A stretch of 64,000 bases of DNA from CAYVLA01 sp964549615 [NCBI: uncultured Thermococci archaeon] (GCA_964549615.1 CAZJVP010000020.1:218305-282304); one strand, 5' to 3'; positions 52,029 through 61,770 are shown, counted from the stretch's first letter. Notes: generated by a model from the sequence alone, not told the origin. Translations and numbers: made by a program.

Positions 52029-54320
52029 TCAGATGCCACCGGGGCGAAGCAGCCGACGCAATAGGATCGCTGCCGCAAGCGCCGCCACGGAGGTCTCCGG
52101 AATCGCTACTCTGATCTGGGCCTGCTTCTTTGCCTCGCAGTTGCCCGCGGCGTCGACCGACCAGTAAGCGTAGAGGTGGTCGCCCTCCAGGGCCCGGAAA
52201 CCCGTCGGGGAGTACTCGACCGGGTCCTGCAAGTCGATCGAGTAGTATGTCTTGTAGAGCCCGGATCCGGGCTCAGGGTCCTCCGCGAGGAGGTAAATGG
52301 TCACCGGCGGCAGGTACGGATCCGGCCTGGGCGGGGGCGATATCGCCGTCGTGGGCGGCCGGGTGTCCACCTTAATGACGGCGGTCTGCGGTATCTCGAC
52401 GTTCCCCGCGTAGTCCTCCGACCAGAAGGTGTAGACGTGGCTGCCTTCGGGCGCGACGAAGCGGAAGACTCGCCTTGTATCGTTCTGCACGGGCCCGTTG
52501 TCGATCTGGTAGTAGGTGATCTTCACGCCGCTCGCGTTTCCCCAAGGCACGTACGGATCCGCGGCGTGGAACTCTATGATCGTCACGTTCGTATGCCACT
52601 CGTGGCTGGATTTGGGCTTGATGACCGTATAGGGCGCAACGTTCGGGTCCTCGGTGGGAGGGGCGTAGGATTCGATGATCTCGAAGTACCTTAGCTCCCA
52701 CACGGTGTAGCCGCTGTTGCACTTGGCGCCTATCCTGCAGATGTAGAGCCCGTCGGGGAAGGACAGATTCGTGCCGATCGTGCTGAATGCCCAGTACTGG
52801 TCCGAGGGCCAGGCGGTGCTGCGGGTGGCTTGGACGGATTCCTGTTTGATGAAGGCGGGCGGCGGCGTGGGCCACTCCCATGTGACGGTACAGAGCGTGT
52901 CGGAGAATGGCTCATTGGCATTCATGCGGCTCCTCAAGTAGGTCGGATCGAGCTCGATGTTGACCCATATCGTGTCGCCGGCCTTGAAGACGCTTCGGCC
53001 GCTCGACAGCTTCTCTCGAGAGGGGTAAGCCTCGATCGGGTCGTCCACGTAGAAAGATTTCTGGGCTGCCGTCGCGGGGAACATGCCCGGGGTTGGCCTT
53101 GCCTTGATGGAGTAGGCCCCGAAGAACTCCATCGACCCGTTGCCCGTGGGGTCGATCAGCTCGACGGGTATGATCGTCGAGTACGTGTAGGTGTAGCTGC
53201 TCCCCGGGACGACCGGGTACCCAGTGATGTTCCAGCTCACGTTCCCTATGAAACCCAGGAAGCCGGTGGTACACCACAGCTGGAGGGTGAGGTTGTAGAC
53301 GTCCTGGTACGGATTCCCCGGCAGGCCGGTGTTGATGACGGCGGTTAGCGTGGCTCGCAAGCTGCTCGGATCGAACCACTGGCCGTAGGTGGGTCGGACG
53401 TCGAGTTCGACGTTGATCCACCGTGCCGAAAGCACCCTGAACCGGGCGTATCCCACGAAGTAGCCTAAGGTGGCCCTGACGACGTAGTCGTGCGTGGAGT
53501 TGAATGGGAAGGCCGTAGCATTCGCCGCGACGATGTCGGTCGCCGTCCAACCGCGTCCCTGGACGAAGCGGATCGGCGTCGCGTGCGCCATGATGACGTT
53601 GCCGGCCGGACCAATCCACTCGACCGTTGCGTGGGAAGCTCCGGTCTCGTTTCCCGGGGGGTTTACGGTCAGTGTGGCGTTGAGAAGGGTCGAGGCCTCC
53701 ACGCCGTCAAGGTAGAAAGGCGATGTCCTGTTCATCTGGTCCAGTACCTGGACGAAGAGTTCGGATGTCGGAACATGGAAGAACATCCATTGGACGTTAG
53801 GATTTCCTGCGGGGCTCGTCCAGCTCGAGCCTAGGCCCGGCCCCGTCTCGTTTATCCTCACCTGGTACACGCCTGGAACCCCCTGCGGGTCGAATGTGGT
53901 GACGAAGAGGTGGTAGGAGTAGGCGCCCGAGGTCTGCCGGTACTCGGCCGGAACGGTGACGGACCAGTTGGGCTGCGATCCTGGGAAGAGATTTCCAGAC
54001 GCGTTGAATCCGCTCGAGGCGCTGGAGTTGTGGTAGACGATGAAAGTGACGGTGAAATTGCCGGCCGAAGCGTCGGTCCGGGCAACGTAGGCTAGGTTGC
54101 ATTTCGAGAACCTGTAGGTCAAGTTAAGCATGTTCCAGCCGGTGTTGTTGTACTGGTTCCAACCCTCGACCGGCATTCCGTCCTCCTTTAGCCAGGCATA
54201 CTCCACCAACTGGTAGCTGGTGGGCGGGGGCACCTGCGGGGATATCTGGGGAAGCTGGGCGAGGATGGCTACCGCGACGGATGCCGTGGCGAACGCTCCG
54301 CAGAGCCTTCGGGACATCAT
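52029..54320 (-). CDS. surface glycoprotein with IPET C-terminal tail
   Basis: 763 aa from ATG 54320, signal peptide (CGAFATASVAVAILAQLPQIS). The N-terminal 200 residues are the same domain as in the 659-aa protein at 13039: YAWLKEDGMPVEGW, LNLTYRFSK, FIVYHNSSAS, YHLFVTTFDPQG, YQVRIN and MNRTSPFYLDG. The middle is beta-rich, with several Ig-like units in the last 200 residues (ITYYQIDNGPVQ, YSIDLQDPVEYSP). The tail is IPET (740-743), eleven hydrophobic residues, then RRLLR, like an archaeosortase recognition tail. Many N-x-S/T sequons. It lacks the coiled coil of its paralog. Likely an envelope or S-layer-associated protein; translation may be gated by a hairpin (54328-54348). Confidence 0.8.
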   Translation of the reverse strand: MMSRRLCGAFATASVAVAILAQLPQISPQVPPPTSYQLVEYAWLKEDGMPVEGWNQYNNTGWNMLNLTYRFSKCNLAYVARTDASAGNFTVTFIVYHNSSASSGFNASGNLFPGSQPNWSVTVPAEYRQTSGAYSYHLFVTTFDPQGVPGVYQVRINETGPGLGSSWTSPAGNPNVQWMFFHVPTSELFVQVLDQMNRTSPFYLDGVEASTLLNATLTVNPPGNETGASHATVEWIGPAGNVIMAHATPIRFVQGRGWTATDIVAANATAFPFNSTHDYVVRATLGYFVGYARFRVLSARWINVELDVRPTYGQWFDPSSLRATLTAVINTGLPGNPYQDVYNLTLQLWCTTGFLGFIGNVSWNITGYPVVPGSSYTYTYSTIIPVELIDPTGNGSMEFFGAYSIKARPTPGMFPATAAQKSFYVDDPIEAYPSREKLSSGRSVFKAGDTIWVNIELDPTYLRSRMNANEPFSDTLCTVTWEWPTPPPAFIKQESVQATRSTAWPSDQYWAFSTIGTNLSFPDGLYICRIGAKCNSGYTVWELRYFEIIESYAPPTEDPNVAPYTVIKPKSSHEWHTNVTIIEFHAADPYVPWGNASGVKITYYQIDNGPVQNDTRRVFRFVAPEGSHVYTFWSEDYAGNVEIPQTAVIKVDTRPPTTAISPPPRPDPYLPPVTIYLLAEDPEPGSGLYKTYYSIDLQDPVEYSPTGFRALEGDHLYAYWSVDAAGNCEAKKQAQIRVAIPETSVAALAAAILLRRLLRPGGI

Positions 54321-54327
54321 CGGTCAA

Positions 54328-54348
54328 TCACCTCCTCTTTTGGAGGAG
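54328..54348 (-). promoter_or_regulatory. hairpin that hides the Shine-Dalgarno sequence
   Basis: On the minus strand CTCCTC-CAAAA-GAGGAG folds into a 6-bp stem, and its 3' arm is the start of GAGGAGGTGA, the ribosome site seven bases before the ATG at 54320. A distant TATA (GTTATATCCC at 54441-54450) would give a leader of about 95 nt. This may be a translational switch. Confidence 0.45.
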
Positions 54349-54550
54349 TTCCCCTTCGGTTGCGCCGGGCGGCTTTGCGACGGTTGGAAAACGACAGGCG
54401 GGTCTGAGGCATGGGGCTTCTCCGATACAATTGGCCTTGTGGGATATAACCATTCCGGATCCAAGCGGATTCTCGCTGGAAGGATCGTAAAGCCGTTGCC
54501 GAACGCGGGATGGAAATCAAAGGCCGCTCGCCGAGAGGAGCGCGATGCCC

Positions 54551-55819
54551 TCAGCCGAACTGAGCTAAGCGGGTTACGGCCACCTCCCTATACAGCCTCC
54601 TCCGCACCATCAGGCTCCAGACCGCGAACCCGGCCAGAAGTGAGACCCCGGAGACCGCCAGCCATTCCGTCACGTAGACCCAGATAAGGGCCCTGTCCTT
54701 GAGCCTCATGGCCTCGGACCTCAACGCCTCCATTTGCGATATCGCTTTCTCCATGCTTGCGAAGGCGGCCTCGTATTCCTGGGCCAGATACTCGTTCTCC
54801 CCTTGGCCCGCAACGCCCGAGATGGCCTGGGCCTTTGAGATGATCGGGGTTCCGCTTGCGCCGAACTTGTCTATGAAGTCAAGGAGCGAGTAGATGAAGC
54901 CCCTCGCCGCGTCGTAGTTCGCAAATCGCTGCCTGAGCTGGTGCACGAGCACAACGTCCTTGGGAAGGTCCCTCCCCGTGGCGAACATCATCTCTGCTAG
55001 GATCATATCTATGGAGTAGGGGTTGCGGCTGGGCTGCCAGTACGCGTCCCCGCCCAACATGTCGTGGTGGGTCCACGTGGTGGCGTTGCCGTATTTCCAG
55101 TACATGGTGTGCGGCATCCAGCCCCTCCCCTTGACGCGGGGGTCGGGCAGGGATCCGCCCCAACTCTGGGGGAAGTCGCCGATGACGTACGAGGTCACAA
55201 CGGCGCCTTCCTTGGGTATCGCGATGCAGGTGGTCCCTGGCGATAGGACGGCCTCCACGCCCTCGAGATCCTTGTAGGGGGAGAGCACGGGCGGGACCTG
55301 CGGGTTCGTGTTGATGACGAAGCGGAGCGTCATCACTTCGTATGACCACTTCATCTGGGAGACGACCTTGTCGGCATCGTTGGGGAAGGCATCGGAGATT
55401 ATCGACCGGGCCCAGGGATGGGCTATGTACTCTGCCATGCTCATCACGCTTCGGTCTTGCAGACCGCCCTTGCCGTCCTTGTACATGGCGTTGTAGAGCA
55501 TGTACTGTTGTTCTTGGGTGAGGTAATCCACCTCGACCATGATGAGCATGAGGTAGTCGTACTCCAGAAGCCTCTGGTAGTTGCGCGGGAAGTAGAGCCT
55601 TATGAACCTCTGGATGTCCGCCCCTTGGAGGTTGGTCAGGTGCGTGCGGCACGGCACCTGCGTTGGGTCGGTCATCGGGTCACGGGCCAACCAAGACGCA
55701 ACGACCCTGATGTTCGGGGGGTTACCGAGGACAAGGACTTTCGCCGGTCCCGGGGTTGCTGCTAGGGCTGGGGCCGGAAGCATGAGGAGAATGAAAGCGA
55801 GAGCCGCTGTGGTGCGCAT
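54551..55819 (-). CDS. exported membrane-anchored protein, unknown function
   Basis: 422 aa from ATG 55819; the signal peptide (ALAFILLMLPAPALA) then starts at residue 5, while the longer frame to 56005 would bury it. The mature part begins KVLVLGNPPNIRVVASW and has an alpha/beta fold with YDYLMLIMVEVDYL, comparable to the C-terminal part of the protein at 573-1772. Near the C-terminus are a coiled coil (about 345-372) and a transmembrane helix (VYVTEWLAVSGVSLLAGFAV) with RRRLYRE after it, i.e. outside-facing type I anchoring. A minus-strand TATA lies at about 55860. I do not recognise a family. It lies with the glycoprotein gene in an envelope locus. Confidence 0.7.
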   Translation of the reverse strand: MRTTAALAFILLMLPAPALAATPGPAKVLVLGNPPNIRVVASWLARDPMTDPTQVPCRTHLTNLQGADIQRFIRLYFPRNYQRLLEYDYLMLIMVEVDYLTQEQQYMLYNAMYKDGKGGLQDRSVMSMAEYIAHPWARSIISDAFPNDADKVVSQMKWSYEVMTLRFVINTNPQVPPVLSPYKDLEGVEAVLSPGTTCIAIPKEGAVVTSYVIGDFPQSWGGSLPDPRVKGRGWMPHTMYWKYGNATTWTHHDMLGGDAYWQPSRNPYSIDMILAEMMFATGRDLPKDVVLVHQLRQRFANYDAARGFIYSLLDFIDKFGASGTPIISKAQAISGVAGQGENEYLAQEYEAAFASMEKAISQMEALRSEAMRLKDRALIWVYVTEWLAVSGVSLLAGFAVWSLMVRRRLYREVAVTRLAQFG

Positions 55820-56091
55820 TTCTCCAGCACCTTGCAAGCGGTGCTCGTCGGGCAACGAAGATAAAGATATCGCACCGGCAGGGCGGTACGCCGATGCCCG
55901 GCCTCCAAATTCTGGCGCTTCTCTTACCGGCCTCACGGGATCCAGCGCGGTTCGATTTCTCTGGACGCTGGCGGGGGTCGTTGCCGTCGTTGCCTTCTGG
56001 GCCATTCGGTTCGGTTCTCATGGCAACTTTTTTCTAGGTGCCCAGCAAGCCGGGAGGGGCAACGATTTGCCCGGCTCAGGGGGAGTGATCA

Positions 56092-56928
56092 GTGGCCATA
56101 GGCAGGGAGACCATTGGCATCGTTCTGGTCGCACTGACTGCGTCTTCCGTCGTCACGGCCTTCATCGCGGGCGAGAGGCCGTCAAGGGTTGTGGAGGTCG
56201 TGGAGAACTCCTTCCCGTCCGAAATCCGCGATAGCCAGTGGAACACCTTTTCCTTGGTCGTGGTTGCCAGAAGGCCGCTGGAGCGTCTCGACCTCCAGTA
56301 CAGCTGCCTTCACCAGGCTCAGGTGTTCGCTTCCAACATCACGCAGGGAAGGCCCGAGAGGGAAGCCATGGCAGCGCTGAGCCCGGTGTCCGACCTTCTG
56401 ATCATGGCCAGGGGGCTCGGCATGCAGCCTGTGCAGTCTGTGGTCCAGGTCGTGGCGAACAAAAGCAGGCGTGACGCCTACGTGATCGATTTCTCGGCCA
56501 TGTTAAGGCCATCCATGGACGACCCGGTGTTAGGGGACTACTTCGGCTCCGGCGCCAACACGATATACGCGGGCATCTTGGACGACTCTGGGCAGCTTGT
56601 GCTGTACGCGGGGGTGAGGGACTTCTTCCATGCTAGGAACGTGACGATCATGGAGATGAGCCTGAGCCTCAACGATGAGAAGAGCGTCTTCAAGAGGGCT
56701 AGGGACCTTTCCCCGTCGGAGAGGGCGGCCAAGGCACCTGACATGGTCGATGCGCCGGCAGTTGGCACGGTCAGTTTCTCGGGTCTCAAGAAGGACGACA
56801 CGGTCAGGCTGGTCTTCTCGCTGGACAGCTCGGCGGCCGGATACGGGAGCTATGTCCAGATCATCAGGATCTTCGCGGACGGCAAGCTGGAGGAGGAGAT
56901 CACCAACTTCCTGCCCAAGGCCCGCTAG
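56092..56928 (+). CDS. exported/anchored protein of unknown function
   Basis: 278 aa from GTG 56092, with GGGGGAG upstream. An N-terminal helix (TIGIVLVALTASSVVTAFIAG) anchors or exports the protein; the remainder is soluble alpha/beta with no cysteine motif. No known domain. It is divergent from the gene at 54551 and separated from it by about 270 bases, in which I see no gene. It probably belongs to the same envelope locus. Confidence 0.6.
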   Translation: MAIGRETIGIVLVALTASSVVTAFIAGERPSRVVEVVENSFPSEIRDSQWNTFSLVVVARRPLERLDLQYSCLHQAQVFASNITQGRPEREAMAALSPVSDLLIMARGLGMQPVQSVVQVVANKSRRDAYVIDFSAMLRPSMDDPVLGDYFGSGANTIYAGILDDSGQLVLYAGVRDFFHARNVTIMEMSLSLNDEKSVFKRARDLSPSERAAKAPDMVDAPAVGTVSFSGLKKDDTVRLVFSLDSSAAGYGSYVQIIRIFADGKLEEEITNFLPKAR

Positions 56929-57106
56929 GCGTCATGCTGGTCATCGGTACCGTTCCTTGGCATATCGATCGCGCAGCAAGCGGGGTTTTGGGTTTTCCGG
57001 CCGGCCTTCCAAGCCGCGGTCCACCGGCGTTGGGCCAAAACAGCGCAAAGCCGGCGGGAGATCGTCCTCGTCCAGCATCTCGCCGGTCGCTTTGCCTACG
57101 GTTGGG

Positions 57107-58549
57107 CTAGGGCAGGTCTGACAGGGCTACGTGATCGCCGGTCCTGTCCTGCCAGGCTCTGATGCGTTCGGCCAGATCCCGGATCGTTGGCCTCAACTCA
57201 GGCCTGCGAAATAGGTTTTTGGTCTCGTATGGGTCGGCCTTGAGGTCGTACAGCTCGTTTTCACCCAGCCCGGACCAGTTGAACTTCCAGCCCTCGGGAG
57301 TCACGATCGTCCTGACTGGGTCGCCCACGGCTCTCAAGGCCTTCTCGAGCATGGCTGGGTCCAGCATGGAGTCGAACCTGGAGAAGCCCGTGTCGCGGCC
57401 GTTCCACTCCACCATCACGTCGTCCTCGGGGAATTCCTTTCCCTCCAGCAGCGGCCGAAGGTTTTTCCCCTGAAGGTATGACGGCACGTCCTCGCCCAGT
57501 AGGTCAAGCAAGGTCGGCACGAGGTCGATCTGGCTGATCGGCTGCGATACCCTAAGGTGGGCCTCCTGCCCGGGCAGGCGGACGATGAGGGGAACGCGCA
57601 CCGCCTCCTCGAACATGACGCCCTTGGCGAGGAGCCTGTGGCTTCCCATCATGTCGCCGTGGTCGGACGTGAAAACGATGATCGTGTCGTCATATGCTCC
57701 ACAGTCCTTGAGCGCCTTGAGGATGGTGCCTACGTGGGTGTCGACTAGGCTGCAGAGCCCCCAGTAGTTGGCGATCAGCCTGCGCCAGTCGGCCTCGGTC
57801 CGGAGGGGGAAGTTGCCGTGCCCTCTCTCGTAGTAATAGCGCTGGAACAGACGTGCCTTCAGGTGCTGGTCGTCCGTAGGCACTGCATCGAAGTTGGGGG
57901 GCAGCGTAACATCATCTGGCCTATACTGGTCGTCCCTGGGGCCGAAAAAAGGCATATGCGGCTCCAGGAAGTTCACGTAGAGGATGAAGGGCTCCTGCGA
58001 ATGCTCTTGGATGAAGGAAGAGGCCTCTCGAGCGAGGTATGCCGGTTTTCCGAAGGCTTCCGGGAGCCGCGCGCACTCGCCACGGGAGAAGTACTTGCCA
58101 TCCGAGGGGACGAAACCGTTCTCGACCAGGAATTGGTGGTACGTCGAGCGCGCGTCGGGGTTCCTGTCCGGGCCGTAGTACTTTCGATATCCGTCCTCAA
58201 TGCTTCTCCATTCACGGAAGCCGTGCTGTGCGAATATCTCATCGCCCAGATGCCATTTGCCGAAGTACGCCGTCGCATAGTCCTGGCGGCTCAGCATCTC
58301 GGGGAGGCAAAGGGTATCCCGGCGCAACGGGATGTTGTTGGCCGTGCATCCGTTCGTGTGAGGGTAGAGTCCCGTGAGTAAGGACGATCGGGAGGGCGAG
58401 CACACCGGCTGGGTGACATAGGCCTTCTCGAAAACCACCCCCTCCGAGGCGAGGCGGTTGAGGTTCGGCATCTGAATCCTGGTGTTGCCGTACGCCGCGA
58501 GGGTGTCAGCCCTCTGCTCGTCCGTGAAAATGAAAAGCAGATTGGGCAT
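57107..58549 (-). CDS. sulfatase (type I, formylglycine-dependent)
   Basis: 480 aa from ATG 58549, supported by a TATA at -24 to -36; the longer frame to 58618 would cross it. The active-site signature VCSPSRSSLLTG puts the formylglycine-forming Cys at residue 50, with Asp and metal ligands in IFTDEQRAD at the start and TSDHGDMMG later. KWHLGDEIF and GKNLRPLLEG are typical too. Hydrolyses sulfate esters, probably of sulfated glycan, after oxidation of Cys50 by a maturase not seen here. No signal peptide, so a cytoplasmic enzyme is likely. Divergent from the beta-propeller glycosidase gene at 58666. Confidence 0.92.
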   Translation of the reverse strand: MPNLLFIFTDEQRADTLAAYGNTRIQMPNLNRLASEGVVFEKAYVTQPVCSPSRSSLLTGLYPHTNGCTANNIPLRRDTLCLPEMLSRQDYATAYFGKWHLGDEIFAQHGFREWRSIEDGYRKYYGPDRNPDARSTYHQFLVENGFVPSDGKYFSRGECARLPEAFGKPAYLAREASSFIQEHSQEPFILYVNFLEPHMPFFGPRDDQYRPDDVTLPPNFDAVPTDDQHLKARLFQRYYYERGHGNFPLRTEADWRRLIANYWGLCSLVDTHVGTILKALKDCGAYDDTIIVFTSDHGDMMGSHRLLAKGVMFEEAVRVPLIVRLPGQEAHLRVSQPISQIDLVPTLLDLLGEDVPSYLQGKNLRPLLEGKEFPEDDVMVEWNGRDTGFSRFDSMLDPAMLEKALRAVGDPVRTIVTPEGWKFNWSGLGENELYDLKADPYETKNLFRRPELRPTIRDLAERIRAWQDRTGDHVALSDLP

Positions 58550-58571
58550 GTCTTCGTCCCGCGTCAGGCTG

Positions 58572-58585
58572 CCTTTATATTTTTC
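58572..58585 (-). promoter_or_regulatory. TATA box of the sulfatase gene
   Basis: Minus-strand GAAAAATATAAAGG, centred 29-30 nt before the ATG at 58549, a strong match to an archaeal TATA box with a leaderless or very short leader. Confidence 0.6.
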
Positions 58586-58665
58586 AGCTTGGATCCGCCG
58601 TACGGCTGGCGCTGGCATATCCAGGCCCTGCGCTGAATGCCGCCCATTTGAATAGGGGTTCCTAC

Positions 58666-59607
58666 ATGGACTGGGAAACGGTCAGGAGCAAGTTCGGTCA
58701 GTACACGACGGTACTCCGGCCGGATCGGGACGAACCCGAGTGGTGGGCCGGTGCGCCCTCGCTCGCCATCGGCCCCGACGGGCGGATCTACATGGCGGTG
58801 AGGATGCGGGAGGCGATCTCGCCTAGGGGAAGGCGCGGCTATGAGGTGAGGATACTGGAGAGCCCGGATGGGGTCGCATTCCGGCCGGTAGCACATCTCA
58901 GACGGGAAAGCGTGCCAATAGCCGGCTTCGAGAGGCCCGCGCTGCTCTGGGATCCGGCGCACGCCCTGTTCAGGCTTTACCTTTGTGGGCCTTGGCCATA
59001 CGGCAAGGAGGCCGGATGGTGCATACTGAGGCTGGAAGATGTCGATGATCCGAAGGACTTCGACCCCTCCACCGCCAGGCCGGTATTGTGCGCGCGGGCC
59101 CCCTCGGGACAGGGCTTGCAGGGCTACAAGGACCCGTTCGTATGGATGGAGGGCGGCGTCTACAGGATGCTCGTCATCGGTTATGGGCCGGAGCGCACCT
59201 ACCACTTCGCCTCCAAGGACGGTGACCGATGGCAGCAGGTGGGGCCCGGCGCTTGGTTCGACCTTGGCGGATGGCATTCTTTCTACACCCGGCCGGCGTG
59301 CATCCTGCCCATGGGCGTGGGTTGGCTGTTCATCTACGAGGGATCGCACCCCAGCTGGTTCGATCCCGCGTACAACATCGCCACGGGGCTGGCGTGGACG
59401 CCCGACCTTGAGACCTGCATCGACCTCACCGCGGAGGAACCGCTGCTGAAGAGCACGACTCCCGGGCGGTACCACACGTGGCGTTACTCGCACTGGATGT
59501 GGAGAGATGGCGAGCTCTGGGCCTACGCGGAGGTGGCCTGCCCGAACGACACGAACGAGGTACGGCTCTTTCGCACGCGGCTGTCGCAGGGCGACCTCTT
59601 GCACTAA
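58666..59607 (+). CDS. five-bladed beta-propeller glycosidase-like protein (GH43/GH130 style)
   Basis: 313 aa from ATG 58666 (AGGGG seven bases upstream). Beta strands and repeated W/G-rich turns with YKDPFVWMEGG (Asp-Pro-x-Val pattern of GH43/GH32-type propellers), SPDGVAF and GYGPERTYHFASKDG suggest a five-bladed propeller glycosidase. A signal peptide is absent. The GH family is not certain. It is divergent from the sulfatase, 116 bases between starts, so both may act on the same sulfated glycan. Confidence 0.7.
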   Translation: MDWETVRSKFGQYTTVLRPDRDEPEWWAGAPSLAIGPDGRIYMAVRMREAISPRGRRGYEVRILESPDGVAFRPVAHLRRESVPIAGFERPALLWDPAHALFRLYLCGPWPYGKEAGWCILRLEDVDDPKDFDPSTARPVLCARAPSGQGLQGYKDPFVWMEGGVYRMLVIGYGPERTYHFASKDGDRWQQVGPGAWFDLGGWHSFYTRPACILPMGVGWLFIYEGSHPSWFDPAYNIATGLAWTPDLETCIDLTAEEPLLKSTTPGRYHTWRYSHWMWRDGELWAYAEVACPNDTNEVRLFRTRLSQGDLLH

Positions 59608-59674
59608 GCGAGTTGCACTCCTTGTGATTTCGCCAAAGCCCGCTTCCGCCGGAGAAGCGCGGGTGATCGCGCCT

Positions 59675-59686
59675 GATAATATATTT
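59675..59686 (+). promoter_or_regulatory. TATA box of metG
   Basis: GATAATATATTT lies 36-47 nt before the ATG at 59722, leaving a short leader that carries AAGGACGGAG just before the start. Confidence 0.55.
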
Positions 59687-59721
59687 CACAGGCCGCTTTC
59701 CAAAGCCGCCAAGGACGGAGC

Positions 59722-61770
59722 ATGGTCTCGGGAAACGCTCGGCAGACAATAGTTACCGCAGCCCTGCCCTATGCGAACGGCGACATCCACATCGGGCATG
59801 TCGCGAGCACATACCTTCCCGCCGACATCTACACTCGGTACCTGAGACTTGCGGGCCAGGATGTGGTGTTCGTTTGCGGGGCGGACGAGCACGGTACCCC
59901 CATAGAGATAGCCGCCAAGCAGAGGGGTGTGAGTCCGTCCGAGCACGCTGACTACTTCCGGGTCCGCCAGCTCAGGGACTTGGAAAGCATGGGGGTGCAG
60001 TTCGACAGCTACTACCGGACCCACAGCGAGGAGAACAGGCGGCTCACCGAGCACTTCCTTCTGAAGATGCGGGAGAATGGACACATCGATTCCAAGTGGG
60101 TCGAGTCTTACTACTGCGAGAACGACCGAAAGTACCTGCCCGACAGGTTCGTCGTCGGCATCTGTCCGCACTGCGGGGCCGAGGACCAGTATAGCGACGG
60201 TTGCGAGGCCTGTGGGCGGGCGCTTGAGCCAGGCGAGATACTGAAGCCACGGTGCGCGATCTGCGGAGCCGCGCCCGTCACCAGAAGGACCAAGCACTTC
60301 TTCTTCAAGCTTTCGAGGTTCTCCGATGCGCTGCGGGAGTGGCTGAAGGGGAAGCCGGCTGAGGATTTCCCCCTCGAGGTGGTGAATCACGTCTTAAGCT
60401 GGATCGAGGGCGGCCTTCGGGACTGGGACATCACCCGTGAGGACTACTGGGGATTCAAGCTTCCTTACCCCGACGCCGAGGAAAACCAGTTCGCCTACGT
60501 CTGGGTCGATGCGCCCATAGGTTACTTCGCCTCGTTCATTCGCTGGGCCAGCCTCCACGACCCGGAAAAGGAGTCCTGGCTCAGGGATCCGAACACGCGC
60601 CTGGTACACTTCATCGGGAAGGACATAGTGCAGCATCATCTCATCTTCTGGCCGGCCATGCTGATGGCAGTTTCAGAGTACGTCATGCCCACCAAGTACG
60701 TGGTGAACGGCTACATATCGCTTGAGGGCAAAAAGATGAGCAAGAGCAGGGGCTGGTACATTCCGGTGGAGAGGGCGACCTCGCGGTACCCGAGCGACTA
60801 CCTCCGCTTCTACCTTGCCTACAAGGCCGCGAACGCCACGGGGGACTCCAACTACAGTTGGACCGAGTTCCAGGACCGCGTGAACAAGGAGCTTGCCGAC
60901 AACATCGGGAACTTCGTCCACAGGGTGCTGACATTCACCCACAACAACTTCGGTGGCAGGGTCCCGAAGGCGGGCGAGTTCTCGAAGATCGATCAGGAGT
61001 TCGCTCGCTACACAGACGGCTTGGCGGACGAGCTTAGGGGACCCTACGAGCTATGCAACTTCTCAAAGGTCGTCCAGGGGTTGGTCGCGGCTTTCATGGT
61101 GGCCAACCGGTACTTCAACGACAAGAAGCCCTGGGCCACGCTGAAGTCGGCCGGGTCGGATGCTGCGACCACCACCTACCTTTGCCTCAGGTTCGTCAAG
61201 GTGGCTTCCGCCCTCCTGTACCCGATAGTCCCGGTGATGGCCGAGAGGATCTGGGAACACTTGGGAGAGGCGTCGCTTGTTGAGTCAAGGCCGCTTGCCG
61301 CAGGGGCCGCCCTTGAACTGGAGGCTGGAAGGCCGCTGCCAAGGCCTGTCCCGCTCGTTGAGAAGATCGACGACGGTAAGATTGAAGAGGAGGCCAGATG
61401 GCTAGAGTCCCGACTTGGCAAGGAGGAGGAGAAGGTGACGGAGCAAGAGCAACTCGTTACCATGGAGGAGTTCAAGAAGATCGACATAAGGATCGCGAAG
61501 GTCTTGGAGGCAGAAGAGGTAAAGGGTTCGCGCAACCTGATCAAGCTCAAGGTCGACGCGGGCGGCGAGCGGACCCTCGTGGCCGGACTCGCCCGCCACT
61601 ACTCGGCGAAGGACATCGTCGGCAAGGAGATCGCGATAGTCGCTAACCTGAAGCCGGCCAAGATCTTCGGCATAGAGTCCAAGGGCATGCTTCTCGCTGC
61701 GGTGGACGGCGCGAAGGCGTCGCTTCTGGTTGTCGACAGAGAAGTCACACCGGGGACCAGGGTTGAGTGA
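59722..61770 (+). CDS. metG: methionyl-tRNA synthetase
   Basis: 682 aa. Class I synthetase: HIGH at 23-26, KMSKS at about 338-342. The zinc-knuckle insertion has CPHC, CEAC and CAIC. The anticodon-binding helical domain follows. Residues about 575-682 are the fused OB-fold tRNA-binding domain (EEFKKIDIRIAKVLEAEEV), present in archaeal and many bacterial enzymes. Charges tRNA-Met. Complete; its stop overlaps the TTG start of the PHP gene by 8 bases, so the two are co-translated. Confidence 0.97.
   Translation: MVSGNARQTIVTAALPYANGDIHIGHVASTYLPADIYTRYLRLAGQDVVFVCGADEHGTPIEIAAKQRGVSPSEHADYFRVRQLRDLESMGVQFDSYYRTHSEENRRLTEHFLLKMRENGHIDSKWVESYYCENDRKYLPDRFVVGICPHCGAEDQYSDGCEACGRALEPGEILKPRCAICGAAPVTRRTKHFFFKLSRFSDALREWLKGKPAEDFPLEVVNHVLSWIEGGLRDWDITREDYWGFKLPYPDAEENQFAYVWVDAPIGYFASFIRWASLHDPEKESWLRDPNTRLVHFIGKDIVQHHLIFWPAMLMAVSEYVMPTKYVVNGYISLEGKKMSKSRGWYIPVERATSRYPSDYLRFYLAYKAANATGDSNYSWTEFQDRVNKELADNIGNFVHRVLTFTHNNFGGRVPKAGEFSKIDQEFARYTDGLADELRGPYELCNFSKVVQGLVAAFMVANRYFNDKKPWATLKSAGSDAATTTYLCLRFVKVASALLYPIVPVMAERIWEHLGEASLVESRPLAAGAALELEAGRPLPRPVPLVEKIDDGKIEEEARWLESRLGKEEEKVTEQEQLVTMEEFKKIDIRIAKVLEAEEVKGSRNLIKLKVDAGGERTLVAGLARHYSAKDIVGKEIAIVANLKPAKIFGIESKGMLLAAVDGAKASLLVVDREVTPGTRVE

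Noticed and set aside
54480-54575. tRNA-like D-arm (GCTTAGCTCAGTTCGGCTGAGG on the minus strand)
   Set aside because: No matching 3' acceptor strand (AGCGGGT) is found downstream, and the T-arm cannot pair. It is the end of the anchored protein gene plus spacer.
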